Part shown: positions 31,947-38,219 of the stretch, piece after piece | Layout: each line of letters starts with the position of its first letter | Position numbering within the stretch: position 1 is the first letter of the stretch | NCBI GenBank assembly: GCA_024742575.1 | Contig: JANSYF010000034.1 | Span: 1 to 38,219 of the forward strand | Source of the DNA: Paracoccaceae bacterium | GTDB lineage: Bacteria > Pseudomonadota > Alphaproteobacteria > Rhodobacterales > Rhodobacteraceae | Direction of reading: 5' to 3' | DNA: 38,219 bases | The notes under the pieces: model-generated | What the model was told of the DNA's origin: nothing | The model's input: the letters and a program-made list of their open reading frames with translations, nothing else | The model's database searches: none | Made by a program: the position numbers and the translations under genes

Positions 31947-34760
31947 ATGCCCAAGAAAATGCTTATCGATGCCACCCACGCGGAGGAAACCCGCGTTGTG
32001 GTGGTCGACGGACACAAGGTTGAGGAATTTGACTTTGAATCCGAAAACAAACGCCAGCTTGCTGGCAACATCTATCTTGCAAAAGTAACACGGGTCGAAC
32101 CGTCGCTTCAGGCGGCGTTTGTGGATTACGGTGGCAATCGCCACGGCTTCCTCGCGTTCTCGGAAATCCACCCTGATTATTATCAGATTCCGGTCGCCGA
32201 TCGCGAAGCGCTGATGGAAGAAGAGCGCGCTTATGCTGAAAGCCAAGCGCGCCGCGAGGACGAGGACGAAAAGCCAAAATCGCGCCGCGGTCGGGGTCGT
32301 AACCGATCGCGTGCTGCCAAGGCGGACAGCGACGATGCAGTCGCAACCAAGGACGTGTCTGACGATATCTCTGGAATGGAGACCATCGATCTTACGGACG
32401 AAGGCGACGATGACACCGAAGGTCTGTCTCCGATGGAGACCGTTGCAGATACCCCGGTCGAAGAGCCGGAAGACACTGACGCGACCGATCAGACAACGTC
32501 GGCAGACGATGAAGACGACGACGAAGATGATACGGCCTCGCAACCGGCGGATCGGGACGAGAGTATCGAATCCGTAGCTGATGATGACACCCACGATGAT
32601 ATCCGCCCCAAGCGCAAACCGCGGCCAAAGCGGTACAAGATCCAAGAAGTTATCAAGGTGCGCCAGATCCTTTTGGTGCAGGTCGTCAAGGAAGAACGCG
32701 GTAATAAGGGTGCAGCTCTGACAACTTACCTGTCACTGGCAGGTCGGTATTGCGTGCTTATGCCGAACACCGCACGCGGTGGTGGCATCAGTCGTAAGAT
32801 CACCAACGCACCTGACCGTAAGAAGCTGAAAGAGATCGCCAACGAAATCGACGTTCCGCAGGGCGCGGGTCTGATCATTCGGACGGCGGGTGCAAAACGC
32901 ACCAAGACCGAGATTAAGCGCGATTACGAATACCTTCAGCGCCTGTGGGAGCAGATCCGCGAGCTGACGCTGAAATCAATCGCTCCGGCAAAGATCTATG
33001 AAGAGGGCGACCTGATCAAACGGTCGATCCGCGATCTGTATAACCGCGATATCGACGAAGTTCTGGTCGAAGGCGAACGCGGCTACCGCATCGCCAAGGA
33101 CTTCATGAAGATGATCATGCCGTCCCACGCTAAGAACGTGAAACACTATGTCGAGACGATGCCGCTTTTTGCGCGTCATCAGGTGGAATCCTACCTGTCA
33201 GGCATGTTTAACCCTACGGTGCAGCTCAAGTCCGGTGGGTATATCGTCATCGGTGTGACCGAGGCGCTTGTGGCCATCGACGTGAACTCGGGTCGGGCGA
33301 CCAAAGAAGGCTCGATTGAGGAAACCGCGCTTAAGACCAACCTGGAAGCTGCCGAAGAGGTGGCGCGCCAGCTGCGTCTGCGCGACTTGGCCGGTCTGAT
33401 CGTGATCGACTTTATCGACATGGACGAGCGCAAGAACAACGCCGCCGTCGAGAAGCGTATCAAAGACAAGCTCAAGAACGACCGCGCGCGTATTCAGGTT
33501 GGCCGGATTTCCGGTTTCGGCCTGATGGAAATGTCGCGCCAGCGACTGCGTCCCGGTATGATCGAGGCGACAACGCAGCCCTGCCCAAGCTGTCATGGGA
33601 CGGGTCTGATCCGGTCGGATGACAACATGGCGTTGCAGGTTTTGCGTCAGATCGAAGAAGAAGGCGTACGCCGTCGATCGCGCGAGGTTCTGGTGAAGTG
33701 CCCGGTGACCATCGCGAACTTCCTTATGAACCAGAAGCGGGAACACGTCGCACAGATTGAGGCCCGCTATGGTCTTTCCGTGCGTATCGAGGGCGATGTG
33801 CATTTGGTCAGCCCGGACTTCACAATGGAGAAGTTCAAGACGGCCACCCGCGTTGTTCCCGAAGCGCCTATTCATGTCGTTTCCGTTGATACGTCTTTGA
33901 TGGACCAGGTGGATGAGGACGCCGCCGAGCACGAAGAAGACGAGGAAGATCAGACTGAGACCAATGCATCCCCGACGACGGATGAGGACGACACAAAGCC
34001 AAAGAAGCGCCGCCGCCGGTCGCGCCGTGGGGGACGTGGACGTAACCGCAACCGGGATCGCCAAGACGAGGGTGATACGGATACAGACACAGGGTCCGAC
34101 ACAAACGAGTCCGAGACCACCTCGGACGAGACAAGTTCTGAACCCGCCGCCGCCGAAGCAGAAACAGAGGCGAGCGTGTCTGGCGACGAAACTGCTCCGG
34201 CCAAGCCCAAGCGGACTCGCAGCCGGTCGCGCAAGTCGACGGCTGTGGCCAAGGATGGCGCAACAGAGGTCAAAGCGGATGATGCTGTTGCTGCCGAGGC
34301 CGCACCTGCGGATGCGGTGACATCAGCCGATGCCGCGCCTGCGGAAGAGGAAACGCCCAAGAAGAAGCCGCGCAGCCGGTCCCGCAAGAAGGCGGAACCA
34401 AAAGCCGAAGCCGAAGCTGTGGTTGAAACTGGGGGCGAAACCGAAGAAGCCCCCAAGCCAAAGAAAGCGCCCGCAAGGCGGTCACGGGCGAAGAAGCCTG
34501 TAGACGCAGAAGCGCCTGTTGCAGCGGTAATCCCAACCGAAGAAATCGCACCGGTGCCCGAAGTGGCCGAGACGCCTGTCGCGGAGCAATCGGCGCCTGC
34601 ACCAGAACCCACACCCGAGCCTGCTTCGCAGCCAGAGCCGGAGTCTGCCAAAGTTGCAGAACCCGAACCTGAAACTGTGGGTGCTGATGCTGAAACGGAT
34701 GACGGCTCCGATGACAGCAACAAGAAAAAGCGCCGTGGTTGGTGGTCTTTGGGCCGCTGA
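31947..34760 (+). CDS. rne: Ribonuclease E
   Basis: Essential endoribonuclease and degradosome scaffold, 937 residues from ATG 31947 (MPKKMLIDATHAEETRV, the usual alphaproteobacterial start; no clear SD). The S1 RNA-binding domain starts at about 30 and is interrupted by a long acidic/basic insert (about 95-230), typical of alphaproteobacteria. Catalytic metal-binding Asp445 (AIDVNSGR) and Asp488 (IVIDFIDMDERKN) are 43 residues apart, as in other RNase E. The zinc-link CPSC is at 546-549. From about 650 the protein is disordered, with arginine-rich patches (KKRRRRSRRGGRGRNRNR) and Glu/Ala/Pro repeats for RNA and partner binding. The C-terminal KKKRRGWWSLGR is typical. Confidence 0.97.
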   Translation: MPKKMLIDATHAEETRVVVVDGHKVEEFDFESENKRQLAGNIYLAKVTRVEPSLQAAFVDYGGNRHGFLAFSEIHPDYYQIPVADREALMEEERAYAESQARREDEDEKPKSRRGRGRNRSRAAKADSDDAVATKDVSDDISGMETIDLTDEGDDDTEGLSPMETVADTPVEEPEDTDATDQTTSADDEDDDEDDTASQPADRDESIESVADDDTHDDIRPKRKPRPKRYKIQEVIKVRQILLVQVVKEERGNKGAALTTYLSLAGRYCVLMPNTARGGGISRKITNAPDRKKLKEIANEIDVPQGAGLIIRTAGAKRTKTEIKRDYEYLQRLWEQIRELTLKSIAPAKIYEEGDLIKRSIRDLYNRDIDEVLVEGERGYRIAKDFMKMIMPSHAKNVKHYVETMPLFARHQVESYLSGMFNPTVQLKSGGYIVIGVTEALVAIDVNSGRATKEGSIEETALKTNLEAAEEVARQLRLRDLAGLIVIDFIDMDERKNNAAVEKRIKDKLKNDRARIQVGRISGFGLMEMSRQRLRPGMIEATTQPCPSCHGTGLIRSDDNMALQVLRQIEEEGVRRRSREVLVKCPVTIANFLMNQKREHVAQIEARYGLSVRIEGDVHLVSPDFTMEKFKTATRVVPEAPIHVVSVDTSLMDQVDEDAAEHEEDEEDQTETNASPTTDEDDTKPKKRRRRSRRGGRGRNRNRDRQDEGDTDTDTGSDTNESETTSDETSSEPAAAEAETEASVSGDETAPAKPKRTRSRSRKSTAVAKDGATEVKADDAVAAEAAPADAVTSADAAPAEEETPKKKPRSRSRKKAEPKAEAEAVVETGGETEEAPKPKKAPARRSRAKKPVDAEAPVAAVIPTEEIAPVPEVAETPVAEQSAPAPEPTPEPASQPEPESAKVAEPEPETVGADAETDDGSDDSNKKKRRGWWSLGR

Positions 34761-34785
34761 TCTCAAACAGCCAACATTTCTGTGA

Positions 34786-34820
34786 CGCCCTCGTGTTCTG
34801 CACGGGGGCGTTTTTCGTTT
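34786..34820 (+). terminator. Rho-independent terminator of rne
   Basis: Ten-pair stem CGCCCTCGTG/CACGGGGGCG with one G-U pair and a five-base loop (34786-34810), followed by TTTTTCGTTTT. Confidence 0.93.
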
Positions 34821-34824
34821 TCGC

Positions 34825-35046
34825 CTATGCCTTGCGTATCACCCAGAGCATGGCAGCGCCTTGTTCGTCACTGCTGACAAGCTCGTGTCCGGCCTCGTTG
34901 CAGAAATGCGGCATGTCGACAATGGCGGCCGGGTCATCGGTCAGCACATGTAATTCGTTGCCTGAAGACAGCCCCATCAGGCGCTTACGCGCCTTGAGAA
35001 CGGGCAGGGGGCAGAGCAGCCCGGTGGCATCCAGATGTTCACTCAT
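34825..35046 (-). CDS. TusA-family sulfur carrier
   Basis: Small cytoplasmic sulfur-transfer protein, 73 residues, TusA/SirA fold. The persulfide-carrying cysteine is in the CPLP motif (LDATGLLCPLPVLKARKRL, Cys12). TusA proteins relay sulfur from cysteine desulfurase to tRNA thiolation or molybdenum cofactor assembly. It is convergent with rne and divergent from ccdA; the rne-tusA-ccdA neighbourhood is common in Rhodobacterales. Confidence 0.93.
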   Translation of the reverse strand: MSEHLDATGLLCPLPVLKARKRLMGLSSGNELHVLTDDPAAIVDMPHFCNEAGHELVSSDEQGAAMLWVIRKA

Positions 35047-35149
35047 ACCCGCGATCTAGGCCTGTCTGGTGCCGCTGTCCACAGGGATGGCACGATGATG
35101 TGACCCCGCGTCGCGTGACAGCGCCAAAGGCTTGGCCTATGTCGGGCTT

Positions 35150-35902
35150 ATGTTGGAATTTCAGATCATCGACGCAGCCTTGTTTCCGGCCATGAGCATC
35201 GCGCTTCTCGCGGGGGCACTGTCGTTCCTCAGCCCCTGTGTTCTGCCGATCGTGCCACCGTATCTGGCGTATATGTCAGGTGTAAGCGTCGCTGATATGG
35301 AGCAGGGGGGCTCGGGTCGCAGAAAAGCTGTCATCTCGGCACTGTTCTTTGTGCTGGGCCTGTCGACGATCTTTATTCTGCTCGGGTTCACCGCTTCGGC
35401 GTTTGGGGCATTCTTCCTAGAGTACCAGACGCAGTTGGCGCAGGCCTCGGGTGTTGTGGTGATCCTGTTTGGTCTGCATTTTCTTGGTGTGTTCCGTATC
35501 CCGTTTTTGGACACGGAAAAGCGGCTTGAGGCGGGGGATCAGGGTGGGTCTGCGTTTGGGGCCTATGTGCTGGGCCTTGCCTTTGCCTTTGGCTGGACGC
35601 CGTGCATCGGACCGCAACTTGGCGCAATCCTGTCATTGGCCGCGTCCGAGGCGTCTGTGGCCCGCGGGACGGTTCTGCTGGGCGTTTATGCAGCAGGGTT
35701 GGGTATTCCGTTCCTGCTGGCCGCGATGTTCATGACCCGCGCCATGGGTCTGATGAACCGTATCAAGAAGCATATGCGCAAGATCGAACTGGCGATGGGC
35801 GCGTTGCTTGTGATTGTCGGGATCGCACTGGTCACGGGCGCGTTTACTTCCTTCGCGTTCTGGCTGCTGGAGACTTTCCCGGGACTGGCGCTTCTGGGTT
35901 AA
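35150..35902 (+). CDS. ccdA: Cytochrome c biogenesis protein CcdA
   Basis: Inner-membrane thiol-disulfide transporter, 250 residues, six hydrophobic segments, which carries reducing equivalents from cytoplasmic thioredoxin to the periplasm for cytochrome c maturation. The two redox cysteines are in LSFLSPCVLPIVPPYLAYMSG (first helix) and GWTPCIGPQLGAIL (fourth helix). ATG 35150 is chosen over an upstream in-frame TTG at 35132; the ribosome-binding site is weak. It is convergent with the FadR-type regulator gene, six bases between stops. Confidence 0.94.
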   Translation: MLEFQIIDAALFPAMSIALLAGALSFLSPCVLPIVPPYLAYMSGVSVADMEQGGSGRRKAVISALFFVLGLSTIFILLGFTASAFGAFFLEYQTQLAQASGVVVILFGLHFLGVFRIPFLDTEKRLEAGDQGGSAFGAYVLGLAFAFGWTPCIGPQLGAILSLAASEASVARGTVLLGVYAAGLGIPFLLAAMFMTRAMGLMNRIKKHMRKIELAMGALLVIVGIALVTGAFTSFAFWLLETFPGLALLG

Positions 35903-35908
35903 CTGCCC

Positions 35909-36634
35909 TCAGCGCGTGGCGCGGGCTTTGAGCACCGACTGTCCCAGCGTGATGGTGTAGGCTTCCAGCGTTGCCAGCGCCCGGTCAATGGACGCCACAT
36001 CTCGGAGTTCCAGACCGGCCACAATGGCACGGTGCAGATCTATGATCTCGGCCCGGCTGCGGGCTGTGAAGGTGATCATGTTCATCAAAGGCTGCATCGC
36101 TTCGACGCTTCCGGCGAGATGGTAGCTGAGAACTTCATTCCCCGCGCAATCAACCAATGCCCGGTGAAAGGCCACATCTGACGCGCAGAACGCCTCGTCC
36201 GACAGGTCGGGCGCGGATTGGGTTTCGATCTCAACGCGCATCTTGTCCAGCAGCGCATCGGTGCGCCGTTCAGCGGCAAGCGCGGTGCAACTGCGCTCCA
36301 AAGCATAGCGCGCCTCGCAGGCGACCTGAAAGCTGATCGCGTTCATTCCCAGAAGCAGCGTTGAGGTCGTGACCTGCTGCGCGCGGGCCTCGTCATAGGA
36401 CAGGTGATTGACGAACGCCCCGCCAAACGCGCCGCGTTCAGTGCGGATCAGCGATTGCGCCGCCAGCCGTTTGAGGGCTTCGCGGACCGTGGCGCGCGAG
36501 ACGCCGTGCTGGTCGGCCAGTTCCGCCTCGGAGGGCAGGCGGTCACCTACCAGCAGCCGCCCGTCGACAATCGCCGTGCGGATGGCGTCCGCGATCTGGG
36601 CGGACAGGCTTTTCTCGGGCTGTGCATTTTTCAT
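35909..36634 (-). CDS. GntR/FadR (FCD)-family transcriptional regulator
   Basis: Transcription factor, 241 residues: N-terminal winged helix-turn-helix of the GntR type (about 8-72; GDRLPSEAELADQHGVSRATVREALKRL) and an all-helical C-terminal FCD ligand domain (about 95-225) with the metal-binding Asp/His pattern DVAFHRALV and later His. Ligands of this group are usually small carboxylates. The start ATG directly abuts a 26 bp palindrome, leaving no room for a Shine-Dalgarno, so translation may be leaderless. It is divergent from the DUF2182/DUF1326 genes, its probable targets. Confidence 0.92.
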   Translation of the reverse strand: MKNAQPEKSLSAQIADAIRTAIVDGRLLVGDRLPSEAELADQHGVSRATVREALKRLAAQSLIRTERGAFGGAFVNHLSYDEARAQQVTTSTLLLGMNAISFQVACEARYALERSCTALAAERRTDALLDKMRVEIETQSAPDLSDEAFCASDVAFHRALVDCAGNEVLSYHLAGSVEAMQPLMNMITFTARSRAEIIDLHRAIVAGLELRDVASIDRALATLEAYTITLGQSVLKARATR

Positions 36635-36660
36635 TTGTCAGGCATTTAAATGTCTGACAA
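36635..36660. promoter_or_regulatory. 26 bp palindromic operator of the FadR-type regulator
   Basis: Inverted repeat with TTGTCAG at one end and CTGACAA at the other, centred on ATTTAAAT; one symmetric mismatch only. The half-site resembles the TTGTC/GACAA type of FadR-group operators. It lies between the regulator start codon and the divergent DUF2182 gene. Confidence 0.7.
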
Positions 36661-36704
36661 TTATTTTGGCAAGCCCTGAGTCGCGGCTGAGTGGAGGAAT
36701 GTGC

Positions 36705-37460
36705 ATGCTGGCAGACCGGATCAGACAGATGAGCGCGCCGCATTGGCTTGCGCTTTATGGGCTGGTTCTGCTGTGCTGGTTGATTTTGGCGCTGATGGCA
36801 GTGCCTGCGGACTTGCGCGACATGGCGCGGGTGTTCGGCGGCGATTTCTGGGAAGCGTTCTGCACCACGACACCGGACGCGGCCGGATTTTTGCGGCTTT
36901 GGGTCATGTGGGGCCTGATGTCGGGGGCAATGATGGCGCCGACGGCGCTGCCTGCTCTGGCAACATACGATGATCTGGGACGGTCGACCGAGACCGATCT
37001 GGGTGGGCTGCTGGCCGGGTATCTGGCGGTTTGGCTTGGATTTTCCGCCTTGGCTGCGGGATTGCAGATCGGGCTTTTCAGCCTTGGCTGGGTCAGCGCA
37101 TTCGGCGACAGCCGCTCGGCGCTGCTGTCGGGAGGATTGCTGGTGCTGGCCGGGGCTTACCAATTCAGCGCCTTGAAAGAGGCGTGCTTGGCCAAGTGCC
37201 GGATGCCGATCACGTTTTTCATGGCGCATTGGGATGAAGGCGCATGGCGCAACGGGTTGCGTCTTGGCGCTGTCTGCCTTGGCTGCTGCTGGGCGCTGAT
37301 GCTGCTGGGCTTTGTCGGCGGTGTGATGTCGCTGGGCTTCATGGGGCTCGCGACGGTGGTGATGACGTTGGAGAAATTGCGCGCCGGGGCTTGGATCACC
37401 CGGCCTTTGGGGGGTGTCCTGATCGGGACCGGCCTCGTTGTGGCGCTTTTGGGATCTTAA
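36705..37460 (+). CDS. DUF2182 family membrane protein
   Basis: Polytopic inner-membrane protein, 251 residues, of the DUF2182 family (predicted metal-binding membrane protein). ATG 36705 is favoured since GGAGG lies seven bases upstream; an ATG two codons earlier is too close. Notable are the Met-rich helix MWGLMSGAMMAP (69-80) and cysteine clusters ACLAKC (161-165) and CLGCC (191-195), which could bind a soft metal. It is 12 bases ahead of the DUF1326 gene, with which it is probably co-transcribed. Confidence 0.87.
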   Translation: MLADRIRQMSAPHWLALYGLVLLCWLILALMAVPADLRDMARVFGGDFWEAFCTTTPDAAGFLRLWVMWGLMSGAMMAPTALPALATYDDLGRSTETDLGGLLAGYLAVWLGFSALAAGLQIGLFSLGWVSAFGDSRSALLSGGLLVLAGAYQFSALKEACLAKCRMPITFFMAHWDEGAWRNGLRLGAVCLGCCWALMLLGFVGGVMSLGFMGLATVVMTLEKLRAGAWITRPLGGVLIGTGLVVALLGS

Positions 37461-37472
37461 GGGAGAGATGCA

Positions 37473-38156
37473 ATGAGTGATCGTTTGGACGTGGCGGAGA
37501 AGCTGGACAACCGCCATCCGGCCACGGACCGGCCCGGGCCGGAGATTCAGCCTTGGGCCATCAAGGGGGAGCTGATCCTCAACTGTAACTGTACGGTGTT
37601 CTGTCCCTGCGTGATCAGTCTTGGCAAGCATCCGCCCACCGAAGGGCATTGCCAGACATGGGGCGGGGTGCGGATCGATTCCGGTCACTACGGCGATATC
37701 GACCTGTCAGGTTTGAACATCGGCCTGTTGATCGAGATCCCGGGCATGATGAGCCGGGGCAACTGGAAAGTCGGTCTGTTTGTCGATGACCGCGCGAACG
37801 ATCCGACCTTTGACGCTTTGGTCAAGGTGTTCAGCGGCGCTGCCAAGGGCACAACGGGTTTGTTCCAAATACTCGTGGGCGAATTCCTGGGGGCCGAGCG
37901 TCAGCCCGTCACCTACGAGACCGAGGGCAAGACCCGTCACATCACCGTGGGTCGCAAGATCCAAGGGGTTGTCCACCCGGTCGGTGGGGCCAATGCTGAC
38001 GAAGACCTCGTGGTCAAGAACACGCAGTACTGGATGGGGCCGGACATCACCGTCGCCACCGCGACCAAGGGCAAGGTGCGCGCCTATGGCCGGGTCTGGG
38101 ATTTTGACGGACGCAGCGCCGAGATTTGCCAGATCGACTGGCACGGACCCAAGTAA
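37473..38156 (+). CDS. DUF1326 family protein
   Basis: Soluble protein, 227 residues, of the DUF1326 family, function unknown. The hallmark cysteine block ILNCNCTVFCPC (Cys38, 40, 44, 46) and a further Cys60 after GKHPPTEGHC suggest metal or redox chemistry. GGGAGAG precedes ATG 37473. The pairing with DUF2182 recurs in proteobacteria; a joint metal-handling role is inference. The gene ends one base before the ATG of the next gene. Confidence 0.9.
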   Translation: MSDRLDVAEKLDNRHPATDRPGPEIQPWAIKGELILNCNCTVFCPCVISLGKHPPTEGHCQTWGGVRIDSGHYGDIDLSGLNIGLLIEIPGMMSRGNWKVGLFVDDRANDPTFDALVKVFSGAAKGTTGLFQILVGEFLGAERQPVTYETEGKTRHITVGRKIQGVVHPVGGANADEDLVVKNTQYWMGPDITVATATKGKVRAYGRVWDFDGRSAEICQIDWHGPK

Positions 38157-38157
38157 G

Positions 38158-38219
38158 ATGATGATCTTCCCGGAATATTGCGTGACGATGGCGCGATACA
38201 ACGCGTGGCAGAACAAGCA
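38158..38219 (+). CDS. DinB-family protein (3'-truncated by window edge)
   Basis: Start of a frame MMIFPEYCVTMARYNAWQNK that runs off the window. The ARYNAWQN pattern is the usual beginning of DinB-family four-helix proteins (thiol- or metal-dependent, function often unknown). It follows the DUF1326 gene directly, with AAGTAAG as ribosome-binding signal, and probably belongs to the same operon. Confidence 0.68.
   Translation, partial: MMIFPEYCVTMARYNAWQNK

Noticed and set aside
33198..34723. Long minus-strand frames opposite rne, rich in Ser/Ala/Gly
   Set aside because: They are antisense shadows of the low-complexity RNase E tail.
1..38219. CRISPR array, prophage, insertion sequence or integron
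   Set aside because: No regular spaced repeats, transposase, integrase or terminal inverted repeats were seen.

Overview
The window looks like ordinary chromosome from an alphaproteobacterium, most likely of the Rhodobacteraceae (Roseobacter group). The evidence is a circularly permuted two-piece tmRNA gene with an alphaproteobacterial-type tag, an SspB-alpha adaptor, an RNase E whose S1 domain is split by a long acidic insert, many families common in Rhodobacterales (DUF1194, DUF2852, DUF4169, DUF924, DUF1330, DUF4345), high GC content and frequent 1-11 bp overlaps between genes. No prophage, insertion sequence, CRISPR array, rRNA or tRNA gene was found.

Layout. 1-2391 (+): the end of a polar amino acid ABC importer (permease, ATPase) and a DMT-family exporter. 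2404-5901 (-): a bactofilin/M23 peptidase cell-shape pair, a ferritin-like DUF455 protein and a one-cysteine BCP-type peroxiredoxin. 5972-9277 (+): a giant AsmA-like envelope protein. 9308-14150: DUF1330 (-), then queA, an MFS transporter, DUF924 and DUF418 (+); the DUF418 gene is preceded by a 19-codon leader ORF that overlaps its start codon. 14169-17779 (-): class I fructose-bisphosphate aldolase behind a LacI-type palindrome, and a cytochrome P450 coupled to a membrane-embedded serine hydrolase. 17921-22885: a DUF4345 protein, two DUF1194 von Willebrand-type proteins, an operon of HD-domain oxygenase-like protein, Crp/Fnr regulator and DUF2892 protein, the ssrA gene and a zinc alcohol dehydrogenase. 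22886-24290: an eight-copy pentanucleotide repeat and an unrecognised 374-residue Gly/Ala-rich protein. 24482-28531 (+): sspB, fumC, an MsrQ-like heme membrane protein, a methyltransferase, DUF4169 and a ribbon-helix-helix protein. 28574-31499 (-): creatinase with a hairpin-rich leader, RDD, DUF2852 and YbaK-type proteins. 31947-38219: rne (+), tusA (-), ccdA (+), a FadR-type regulator (-) divergent from DUF2182, DUF1326 and the start of a DinB-family gene (+).

How the genes fit together. ssrA and sspB, which make and deliver the same degradation tag to ClpXP, lie about 3.4 kb apart. The Crp/Fnr regulator is translationally coupled to a protein with the metal-ligand pattern of PhnZ-like HD oxygenases and is followed by a DUF2892 gene, suggesting a small regulated redox or sulfur module. 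The FadR-type regulator and the DUF2182/DUF1326 pair share a near-perfect 26 bp palindrome.

The least explained items are the 374-residue orphan behind the pentamer repeat, the HD/Crp/DUF2892 operon, the creatinase leader, and two near-identical 19 bp palindromes upstream of the DUF2852 gene. All functions are inferred from reading the sequence; no database search was run.
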